Under the pieces are notes generated by a model, which saw only the letters and a program-made list of their open reading frames with translations, had not been told where the DNA came from and searched no databases. A stretch of DNA of 64,000 nucleotides, taken from assembly GCA_036873755.1 (NCBI GenBank), contig JAVTVY010017323.1, positions 1 through 64,000 on the forward strand, read 5' to 3'. Made by a program: the position numbers and the translations under genes. The DNA is from Hanleya hanleyi. Its lineage: Eukaryota; Mollusca; Polyplacophora; Lepidopleurida; Hanleyidae. Positions 55,790 through 64,000 of the stretch are shown here, in pieces (positions within the stretch are counted from its first letter, which is position 1; every line of letters begins with the position of its first letter).

Positions 55790-56160
55790 ATGCTTCACCC
55801 ATGCACTGATGAATACCATAACATGCCATACATACTCTATATGTCTATACGCTGATCGTTGACGGCGGCAACGCTAGGTGGTGGTGGTGGTGGTAGTGGT
55901 GGTGGTGGTGGTGCTGTGAGGATAATAAAACGTGTATTACGCAATCAATGTGCCTGTTGGTGTTGATGTCTCTTGGTTGTGTTTATATTGAATGGATCTG
56001 AGCATATTGATACAATGAGGAAGTTTTCGGAGAGAACGTAATTCGACATGGTGCACGATTGGACTCAAACACAAACACACACACGTACGCAATGTGGCTC
56101 ATGAAAAACCTGGATGCAAGCTGAGGACCCGGATGCAAAACCACAGTACCCGGATGGAGG
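55790..56160. other. Spacer downstream of copy B
   Basis: Holds a (GGT)n tract (55,878-55,914), a poly(A) signal in GGATAATAAAACG near 55,922-55,930 and an (AC)n tract. No gene. Confidence 0.7.
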
Positions 56161-56370
56161 ACGGAGGAACGACGGGAAAACCCCACTTGGAAACCCGGAT
56201 GTTGACAAGATCCCGGGTGTAAAATCCACTGCCCACACACACACACACACACAGCCACACACACACACACACGCGCGCGCAATGCGGCTCAGTCGTACAC
56301 CAGTACATCTCGATCCTCGACTTGGGGTAGTTGAACTGAGTGTGCTAAAAATAGATCACCAGCTAGCGTG

Positions 56371-56380
56371 CTATAAAAGG
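56371..56380 (+). promoter_or_regulatory. TATA box of zinc-finger gene copy C
   Basis: CTATAAAAGG, 45 bp before ATG, preceded by TGTGCTAAAAATAGATCACC at 56,341-56,360. Confidence 0.78.
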
Positions 56381-56424
56381 AAAGCGGCCTGGCCATTTCA
56401 TCAGACACTCTGTCAACCACCAAG

Positions 56425-57348
56425 ATGTTCACTTGCACAACTTGCCAGAAGCAGTTTACTCGTCAAGACAATTTACGTCGCCACGACACGGCCACCCACA
56501 ACGACGGTCTGTATACTTGTATAACCTGCGCACGGTCATTTAATCGGGAAGATGCTTTACTGCGCCATGAACGTTCAATGCATGGGCCACCCAAGCGTCC
56601 ATGCGAGGATTGTGGTCGGCTTTTCAAACTGACCAGTCAGTTGCTGCGACACCAACGTTTGATTCATGCCCCGGTACCATGGCATGAGCGACAACTTCCT
56701 ACTGAAGAGGAACCGCGGAAGGTCAGACCCAGTGAAGATAAGCCCGGGGAGACGAACGCCACTGGTGATGCGATGAAGGAGAGCCCGCCTATACCCATAG
56801 TTCAGAAGAGCCTGGATATCCAGCCGGACCCCAGCGTTACGGTTTCGAGTCATACGCCTGACAACATCGAACATTTTCTGGGCGATCTCTTACAGGACAA
56901 CCATCCAGTGAGTGCCATCGATCGGCGCCATTGGTCCATGACACGGCACTGTTTCCACCCTCAAGGCCCTATTCAAGATATTTACAATTTCCCACTGACC
57001 AACCGCACCCGTCTACGCAGCTACGTGGAAGCCATCTTCAAAGATCAAACTACGGCCTTCAAATTGAATGTCGCTTTCGGGTACATCTTACGTCACAAAA
57101 AGACGGACCAGTTACGGTATTATTATCGCGGCAATAATATCTATGTGTCTGACCAGCCGTTCACCATCATTAACCGGAGGTCACTAGAGACGATGCTGGA
57201 GATACTGGACACCGTGGATGCCTTGAGATGGGCACATCGTCAACGCCCCAACATACAATGGGTGGTAGAGAGGGTAACCAATGTCACGTTTTTCCTTACC
57301 AAGCCGACCGACCAGCGCCATCGGTTGAATGCGTCACCCGTGCATTGA
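56425..57348 (+). CDS. C2H2 zinc-finger protein with Polinton C-terminal domain, intact copy C
   Basis: 307 residues, fully open. Three C2H2 fingers: C4/C7/H20/H25, C32/C35/H48/H53 and C60/C63/H76/H81. A polar linker (about 85-150, PTEEEPRKVRPSEDKPGETN) is followed by a conserved domain (about 155-290) with HWSMTRHCFHPQGPIQDIYN, LRSYVEAIFKDQTTAFKLNV, GYILRHKKTD, QPFTIINRRSLETMLE and QWVVERVTNVTFF. I infer this corresponds to the region preceding the exonuclease domain of animal Polinton polymerase B genes; no exonuclease or polymerase motif is present here. The end (TDQRHRLNASPVH) differs from copies B and D (..IG), perhaps after a small frame change. Likely a nuclear DNA-binding protein; role unproven. 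Confidence 0.75.
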   Translation: MFTCTTCQKQFTRQDNLRRHDTATHNDGLYTCITCARSFNREDALLRHERSMHGPPKRPCEDCGRLFKLTSQLLRHQRLIHAPVPWHERQLPTEEEPRKVRPSEDKPGETNATGDAMKESPPIPIVQKSLDIQPDPSVTVSSHTPDNIEHFLGDLLQDNHPVSAIDRRHWSMTRHCFHPQGPIQDIYNFPLTNRTRLRSYVEAIFKDQTTAFKLNVAFGYILRHKKTDQLRYYYRGNNIYVSDQPFTIINRRSLETMLEILDTVDALRWAHRQRPNIQWVVERVTNVTFFLTKPTDQRHRLNASPVH

Positions 57349-57429
57349 TGAATACCATAACATGTCTACATGCTGATCGTTGACTTGAGCTCAGTAAACA
57401 CTTGTACCTAATGTGACGGTGCGTTAAAT

Positions 57430-57534
57430 AATAAAACATGGTGTTTGATATTTCAATTGGTTTTGCTGTGAACATACTAAACATACCCGGGCGGCTCCCC
57501 CAGCCTGGGTATGATGTAACATTGGGGATAATAA
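57430..57534 (+). terminator. Poly(A) signal and 3' hairpin of copy C
   Basis: AATAAA at 57,430-57,435, then 50 bp on the hairpin ACCCGGGC-GGCTCCCCCA-GCCTGGGT followed by a second AATAAA (57,529-57,534). Confidence 0.6.
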
Positions 57535-57589
57535 ACTATATAAACATTGCTGAACTTGTGTTGTTATTCACGACAACCGCTATCCGATT

Positions 57590-57775
57590 GTATATTACAG
57601 AACATATAATGTATAATACAGGACATATATGGTACAATACAGGAAACCTGTGGTATAATACAGCACAGATTTGGTATAATACAGGACAGATACTGTATAA
57701 TACCGCACAGATTTGGTATAATACAGAACATATATTGTATAATACAGGACAAATATGGTACAATACAGGACAATG
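57590..57775 (+). repeat. ~21-bp minisatellite, inverted partner of 52,555-52,985
   Basis: About nine units of TATAATACAGGACAGATATGG type; the shorter array means the two arms have changed copy number independently. Confidence 0.9.
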
Positions 57776-58012
57776 ACACCCCACAGGACGCATTCGGACC
57801 AAGGATGGTCCATCTCTACACCAAATACCTTCCTTTACTGCCCCAAAATTCCCACTTTCTCTACTACTCGTACTGATGACGTCATCGATGACGTCAAAGA
57901 TGCTGTGAACATTCCTCAAATAGGGGTCTACACCCCGAGAGCTACAAAATGACACCCCACACGACACATTCGGACCAAGGAGGGTCCATCTCTACCCCAA
58001 ATACCTTCCTGC

Positions 58013-58370
58013 GCCGTCATTTACATCTGACGACGAAACAGCTCACCAATCTCCAATGTACGAGTTGTCACAGCGAAACAGCTCACCAATTACCAGTATA
58101 CGAGTTGTCAGAGCATTTCCATCATAGCTCTCTAGATTTGTATCTAATACCGCTTATGCCGGTGCTAGAGGCCGTGTGGTCATATCATCCAAGTTGCCAC
58201 ATGAACAGGTACAATAAAAGCGTACCTGAGATACAACACATATCACGAATTGTTAGATTTTTGGTATGTGCTTTAGAATAGGTTAACCAGAAGACTATTC
58301 TGTGAAGTCATGTGACGCAGTCAGTATGTCGGCACCTCTTCCCACTTCCCTTATATGTGTTGTAATTCCT
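58013..58370 (+). repeat. 510-bp-family repeat inserted in element 2
   Basis: Carries the GGTACAATAAAAGCGTACC hairpin and the CACGAATTGTTAG block. It interrupts the TIR unit (…CCAAATACCTTCCTGC | …CTAAAATGCCCACTG), so it arrived after element 2. Confidence 0.82.
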
Positions 58371-58590
58371 AAAATGCCCACTGTCGCTACTACTCGTACT
58401 GATGACGTCACCGATGACGTCACAGATAACGGGAACTATCCGGATATTTCAGTTTCTATCGGAATGCATCTGAGAACAGAAGAACCCATGGAGGTTGATT
58501 GTTCTTGACGTCCGCGCCTACATCCGGGTTCTTGTCGCTGACGTCCAAGTTGAACTGATTGTGCTAAAAATAGATCACCAGCTAGCTTGC

Positions 58591-58600
58591 TATAAAAGGG
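58591..58600 (+). promoter_or_regulatory. TATA box of zinc-finger gene copy D
   Basis: TATAAAAGGG, 44 bp before ATG 58,644, with the shared upstream block TGTGCTAAAAATAGATCACC at 58,560-58,579. Confidence 0.78.
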
Positions 58601-58643
58601 AAGCGGCCTGGCCGTTTTATCAGACACTCTGTCAACCACCAAG

Positions 58644-59568
58644 ATGTTCACTTGTACTACGTGCTCGAAATCATTCACTCGTCTGCACGACTTGCGCCGC
58701 CATGAGGCTACCAAGCACGACGGAACCGCCCGGTATAGCTGTACGATATGTAGGCCTACACTGTCGTTTCAGCGCCCGGATCATTTACAGCGCCATGAAA
58801 GTTCAATTCATGGGCCACCCAAGCGTCCATGCGAAAGAATGTGGCCAACTCTTCAAACGACCCAGTCAGTTAAAACGGCATGAACGTTTGATTCATGGTC
58901 CGTCACCACGGCATGAGGGACAAATTTCCACTAAAGAGGCACCCAGGAGGGACAGCCTCACTGAAGATGAACCCGGGGAGACGAATGCCACTGGTGATGC
59001 GATCACGGAGAGCCCGCCTATACCCACAGCTCAGAAGAGCCTAGATATCGGCGGTCCCTAGCATTACTGTTCCCAGCCATACGCCTGACAACATTTTCTG
59101 GAAGATGCGGTGGATGTTCCCAGCGATCTCTTACCCGAAGATCATCCAGTGAGTGAGATGTATCGACGCCATTGGTCCATGATCCGACACTGCTTCCACC
59201 GTCATCGCCCTATATTGGACTTGTACAATTTCCGACTGACCGACCTCGCCCGTCTACGCAGCTACGTGGAAGCCATCTTCAATGACCAACCTACATCCTT
59301 CACATTAAATGTAGCATTTGGGTACATCTTATGCCATAAGATGACTGGTGAATTGCGCTATTTTTATTCCAGTGCCATCAACCCAATGTACGACCATCCT
59401 TTCACAATCACCAATCGGGCGTCGCTAGAGCCCGTGCTGGACCAAGTGGGCACTGTGGATCCCTTGGAATGGGCCTATGAACAGCGCCCCAACACCAAGT
59501 GGATAGTGGAGAGGGTGACCAATGTTACGTTCTTCGTGGTTAAACTGACCACCACCCCCATCGGATGA
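58644..59568 (+). pseudogene. C2H2 zinc-finger/Polinton protein, copy D (broken)
   Basis: Begins MFTCTTCSKSFTRLHDLRRH, a normal first finger. The second finger has small insertions (CTICRPTLSFQRPDH). A frameshift at about 58,834 moves the third finger (QLFKRPSQLKRHERLIH) and linker into another frame, which stops at 59,061. The C-terminal domain resumes from about 59,110 (VPSDLLPEDHPVSEMYRRHW) and is open to VTNVTFFVVKLTTTPIG. At least two frame changes, so no full protein. It differs from copies A and C as much as B does, suggesting an older duplication. Confidence 0.78.
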
Positions 59569-59819
59569 AAGTATTCACCCATGCACTGATAGATACTCAG
59601 AATGCGCAAACAACTATCTAAGGATATGTTGCCTCAACGGTATCCTGGCCTGCCCGACGATGATTAGAATAAACGGTTCAGAGCGAACATGGCGGAAGAT
59701 GAAACTTTCTGAAATGGAGACTTCTGATTGGACAAGAATACATCTAACGGACAGGATCGAATATGACAGATGCAAATGGCGGCCTCTGATTGGACAAGAA
59801 TCTTCTTGAATTGTAAATA

Positions 59820-59872
59820 TACCCAACGCGGCTCCCCCAGCGTGGGTATGATGTAACATTGGGGAGAATAAA
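59820..59872 (+). terminator. 3' hairpin and AATAAA of copy D
   Basis: ACCCAACGC-GGCTCCCCCA-GCGTGGGT, then ATGTAACATTGGGGAGAATAAA; followed by (GTT)n. The stem bases differ from 57,486 in a compensating way while the loop is unchanged. Confidence 0.65.
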
Positions 59873-60119
59873 CTATATGAAAAAAAACTTCTTGTTGTTG
59901 TTGTTCTCTCATGTGTCATCCTTGTTGCTGTTGCTGTTGTTGTTCTCTCTCCGGTCTATATCATGGCGTTATGTTAAGAGTGTTAAGGTGTAACGACCGG
60001 CGTTGACGGGCGTCACTGCATTTCGAAGAATTAGTGACAATTCCATGGAATATCAGAGCCTCTGAGCTATTTCACCAGGGCGTTGAAGCATTAAGAATGG
60101 CGTTGGTGGGCGTTGCTAC

Positions 60120-62078
60120 AAGATGACACCTCACACGACGCATTCGCACCGCGGATGGTCCATCTTTACACCAAATAACATCCTTCACTGCTAAAAAAAA
60201 TGCCCACTTTCGCTACTACTCGTACTGATGACGTCACCAATGACGTCACAGATGCTGTGGATATCCATCAAATCGGGATCTATACCCCGAGTGCTACAAC
60301 ATGACCCCTCCCATGACGCATTCGGACCAAGGATGGTCCATCTCTACCCCAAACTCACCTCCACACACCCCCAAAATGGCAACTTTACTTACTACACCCA
60401 ACAGCGCATGCGCAGATTGACACGACTTGCACTTAAAAACACGCCATTCTGACTCTACCCCACACAAGCTTCACTTTGACACCTTCTACGACCCATTCGG
60501 ACCCATAGCGGTCCAACTCTACCCTAAACACACACCCACATACTCCCCAAAATGCCTGCTTTCTATACTACGGCCAGGCTTCGCATGCGCAGAATGACCA
60601 TATTTCTACCCCACATCCACGCCATCAGATGCTCCATTACATAGGCTTCACATTGATACCTCACACGACCCATTCAACCGTGAATAGCCCATCTCTAACC
60701 AAACACACCCACACACACCCCAAAAATGGCTGCTTTCCAAACAACCCAAATCCAAATCCAAATCCAAACAACCATACCGCAAATGTCTAGAAGTAGGTTT
60801 CCCAGTGGGACAAACATTGGTCCTATACCCCTAGTATGGGACTATATGGGTCTCCCTGAACTTTTTCCAAAAATTTCAACGATTCGCTCCGCGACACTTC
60901 CTATCATGTTTGTCTTGACGAGACTAAGAAAACGAGACCCCACAACCTATACCGCAAATGTCGAGAAGTAGGTTTCCTACGATGGTCCTATACCCCCCAT
61001 ACCCCATATAGGCATTTTCCCGTAATTTAGGATAATTCAGGAAAAATTTTACATACACCCACCATGGAACTAGGGGGAGATAACTCTATTGATAGGCAAG
61101 CCCCGTTAAGCCCGGCGACCTATATACCCCCCATACCCCATATAGGCATTTCCTCGGATTTTTCGATAAAGTCCGTGTTCCTTTTTTTTTCAGGAAAATT
61201 TTTACATGCACCCACCCATGCTTGAAATATACTTCACTTTGATACCTCACTCGACCCAATCGGCCCACCAGGGACCCACCTAGACCCCAAAACGTCTATT
61301 TCCACACCCGTTTCCCACAATTCCCTGTCTGTGCATGCGCAGACTATTGACAACGGCCGAGACACTAGCCCAGGCGGATGCTCCCTCACGACAGCTTCAC
61401 ACTGATACCTCATACGACACCATAGGATCATTAGGGGCTCACCTAAACCCTAAAACGTCTATTTCCACACCCTTTTCCCAGAATTCCCTGTCTGCGCATG
61501 CGCAAAATGTGGACAACGGCCGAGACCCTAGTCCAATCGGATGTCCCCTCACATAGGCTTCACATTGATACCTCACTCAACTCCATCGGCTCATTAGGGA
61601 CTCCCCTAGCTCCAAAACGTCTATTTTCATACCCTTTGGCCACCGCGCATGCGCAGAATGGTGACAACGCCCGAGCCGCTAGTCCAGTCAGATGCCCCTT
61701 CACGAATGCTTCACATGGATACCTCATATGACCCATTGGACCATTTGTGGCTCCCCTAGCTCCAAAACGGCTATTTTCATACCCTTTGGCCACCGCGCAT
61801 GCGCAGAATGCCGATATTTCAACCCCACACCCAGCCCATCAGATGCCCCTTCACGAATGCTTCACTTCGATACCTCACTCGACCCCATCGGACCATGCAG
61901 CGTATTTGAAGTCTGGGGACTACTTTTTCTCCGCGGAAGCTTTTTCCCGCGACCGCATCACCGCGGATGAATACATTCCCTGCAACAATTGGAACTCTCC
62001 TGTGTTGGAGGTAGCTTTTTGGTCATTCTGCCGGAACTATAGTGCACTTGACCTCTCCTCCACGTTTCCTCCACAAAT
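60120..62078 (-). repeat. Right TIR of element 2
   Basis: Inverse of parts of 49,610-52,300 and of element 1 TIRs. It is shorter than the left arm because the 155-bp and 150-bp arrays are nearly single-copy here (61,020-61,220 and 60,740-61,010). Confidence 0.85.
60403..61806. promoter_or_regulatory. NRF-1-like palindromes, right TIR of element 2
   Basis: GCGCATGCGCAG-type sites at about 60,403, 60,581, 61,329, 61,492, 61,644 and 61,794, again about one per TIR unit. Confidence 0.5.
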
Positions 62079-62119
62079 CATGCAAATTTTGGGGGTCAAT
62101 GTGACTCCATTTCAGTAGA

Positions 62120-63565
62120 CCCTGCTACTCATATGTATTCAAGTAGGAGATGAGGTGGTCGGTGTATTGATGTATGCAGACGATGTCGTCTTATTGACAG
62201 AAAGCGAGGCGGACATGCAGTTGCTTTTGAATAGCCTTAATAACTGGTGTTATGAAAATAAAATAGAAGCGAATCGTAATAAGTCTAAAGTCATACATTT
62301 TCGTATACCATCAAGACCGGCCACAGATGTTAAATTTGTATGTGGAGACCAAGATATTGAAATCATTGAACGGTATGTTTATTTAGGCCTGGTTCTTACA
62401 GAACACCTAGACTATGACGTAAGGCAGTTGCACAATCTGCAAGTAGAGCACTAGGCTTAGTGATTGCTAAGAATAAATGTATCGGAAATGTGCGTTATAG
62501 TATGTATAGTAAACTGTACAATTCTTTAGTTTGGCCAGCGGTAAACTATGGTGCAGCTATCTGGGGCACAAGTGCTAGATCATGTATAAATGCTGTACAC
62601 CATAGAGCTTGTCGTTTGTCATGGGTGTACGCAGATATGCCCCGAATGCGGAAGTCTGTGGCGATATGAGATGGAAACCACCGATTGTTAGACAATGGGG
62701 TGCTGTAGGTAGACTGTGGTGTAGAACTATGAACATGGAAAACAATAGAATCAATTTACAGGCGAAAAGTCGGTGTGAAACCTGGGTATTTAGGGTACAA
62801 AAATGTTTCATGTGATGAATGTTAACGTTATGTATGCATCCCGATTTGTTCAAACCGCCATAAAAGAGAAAATGTTCAACAATTATTTGATAGAATGGAA
62901 TAATGATGTGAAAAGACCAGCATCTAAATCAGGCCAAGGGCAGAACAAATTGAGATCATGTAGAATGTTTAAACATACATTTGGTAAAGAAGAATATATA
63001 GAGACGAATTTACCGAAACGTCATAGAAGTGATTTGGCAAAGTTTAGACTAGGTGTTGCACCTTTAAGATTGGAAAATGGAAGATATGAAGGTTTATCTA
63101 TTGATAGAAGAACTTGCTCTATTTGCCCAGGGGTAGTGGAAACTGAAGAGCATGTGTTCTGTAATTGCCCGTTATATGAGGACATACGTTTTAACCTGTT
63201 TCAAACACAACATTTTGTTCGTGATGTGATGAAGATTTCCTGAGGATGTCAGATAAGGAAATTCTGTGTGTAGAAATTCCGGCCGTAGTCAATACTTCGG
63301 CCAAAGCCAACTATCTAATTTTAGGACGACGACAAGATTTTATTTATACATGAGGTTTTAACTCTTGTATATAATTGTGTTTTGATATTTTGTCTTAACC
63401 ATCTCGAGGAGCTTATATCATCAGCTATCAATTGTTTTAACTGTTAGTATCAGTCTCTCATAACTCTATTGTTATAGCGGTACATATAATTACGTAGTCT
63501 GAAACTACTGTTGCTGTGACTGTTTCATATGTGGTGAGACTTAAATAAACTTATCTTATCTTTTT
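62120..63565 (+). pseudogene. Second LINE relic: RT C-terminal half and zinc-knuckle end
   Basis: Starts within RT at GDEVVGVLMYADDVVLLTES (catalytic YADD intact), then SKVIHFRIPSR and YLGLVLTEHLDYDV. Further frames (62,460-63,243) continue the thumb (LYNSLVWPAVNYGAAIWG) and end with the CSICPGVVETEEHVFCNCPL motif (C-x2-C...H-x4-C) usual at the C-terminus of non-LTR RT proteins. Several frameshifts and 5' truncation. AATAAA near 63,544 and a (CTTAT)n tail to 63,565 mark the 3' end. A different family from the LINE at 15-17 kb (no RNase H). Confidence 0.85.
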
Positions 63566-63834
63566 ACTAAATTGAAACTGTCATGTAGATATTCCGTTTT
63601 TAAGGTAAAGTGTTGAACCTAGAAATGACATATAATCAAAATACAACCATCATGTGAACAGTACTCGTGAGAACATTCCACAAAATGCTATGTGACCCAG
63701 GTGGTCTGACAAAAGCCGACTTCGGTGAGAGTAAACACTTTGAATTGAAGTTTACATTTACTATGCACGGGCTGTGATACCTTATTGGATACTGATTCTT
63801 ATGGTGTTCTATTTGTGCCAAGTTTCCGTCGCCT

Positions 63835-64000
63835 TTTAAAAACGCGACGTCGCCTTTTGAAACGCGACGTCGTGTTGCGTTTTTAAAACACGACGTCGCC
63901 TTTTGGAAAACACGACGTCGCCTTTTAAAACGCGACGTCGCGTTTCTTTCCTATGTTTTTGCATTGTAAAACTCGACACAACGGAACTCGACGTCGCGTT
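63835..64000. repeat. Start of CGACGTCG-rich tandem repeat
   Basis: AAACGCGACGTCGCCTTTT-type units (about 20-40 bp, alternating orientation) repeat at least seven times and run off the window end. Each has a CGACGTCG palindrome. Confidence 0.9.

Larger units (their letters stand above)
49596..62078. mobile_element. Polinton-derived element 2, zinc-finger-gene derivative
   Basis: The left end AGTAGTAGGTAGAGCGC has the same AGTAGTAGG start as element 1. Large stretches of 49,860-52,540 and 57,780-62,078 match element 1 TIRs and each other in inverse. The preceding CATGCA (49,590-49,595) recurs at 62,079-62,084, but the outermost ~53 bp of the right TIR is absent (it stops at CCTCCACAA). Content is four copies of one zinc-finger gene, repeat arrays and a later 510-bp-family insertion (58,013-58,370). 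No capsid, integrase, ATPase or polymerase catalytic motifs are found. Confidence 0.82.

Noticed and set aside
58020..58045. CTGACGACGAAAC, hammerhead-like
   Set aside because: There is no room for stem II between the two core halves, and other copies of the repeat do not keep it.

Overview
The window looks like nuclear DNA of a lophotrochozoan animal, most likely a mollusc (inference). Three things point there: spliced genes with GT-AG introns, a very dense load of transposons and tandem repeats, and a LINE whose 3' tail (near 17,255-17,305) resembles tails I associate with molluscan elements. Prokaryotic gene organisation is absent. Only one host gene can be followed with confidence: a minus-strand SLC16-family (monocarboxylate-type) transporter. 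Its exons at 48,641-48,784, 46,107-46,250, 44,834-45,724 and 31,737-31,903 join through consistent GT-AG sites and phases. A rhodopsin-class GPCR (10,232-11,393, minus) has one apparent frameshift.

The most notable content is two related virus-like transposons of the Polinton/Maverick (adintovirus-like) type. Element 1 (636-9,440, 8.8 kb) has terminal inverted repeats of about 1.4 kb and a perfect 6-bp target duplication (TACGGA). It carries only the virion-morphogenesis block: a small Gly-rich hydrophobic protein, a conserved minor protein, a penton-like protein, a basic pX/pVI-like protein, an intact double-jelly-roll major capsid protein and an adenain-type protease. I see no DNA polymerase B core, integrase or packaging ATPase. 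Three of its six late genes are frameshifted; the major capsid gene is open.

Element 2 (about 49,596-62,078) shares TIR sequence with element 1 but carries no capsid genes. It has four copies (one intact, three broken) of a C2H2 zinc-finger protein with a conserved C-terminal domain, which I infer to be the detached N-terminal part of a Polinton DNA polymerase gene. Each copy has the same compact TATA promoter. Three of them (not the 54.9-55.8 kb copy) are followed by a hairpin with an invariant loop just before AATAAA; the same motif occurs once in element 1. A remnant of the protease 3' end lies inside the palindromic promoter region between two divergent copies. So two complementary defective derivatives of one Polinton lineage sit about 40 kb apart.

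Layout: 1-635 flank; 636-9,440 Polinton 1; 10.2-11.4 kb GPCR; 11.9-12.7 kb palindromic MITEs; 15.0-17.3 kb decayed RNase-H LINE; 17.8-18.3 kb piggyBac-type MITE; 18.6-22.6 kb 157-bp satellite; 23.6-30 kb dispersed and short tandem repeats; 30.6-31.0 kb MITE with internal CAGTTACC-like repeats; 31.7-48.8 kb SLC16 gene, whose 12.9-kb last intron holds a Penelope-like element, 510-bp repeats, MITEs and an 839-bp tandem duplication; 49.6-62.1 kb Polinton 2, inserted in a MITE copy; 62.1-63.6 kb second LINE relic; 63.8-64.0 kb start of a CGACGTCG-rich satellite.
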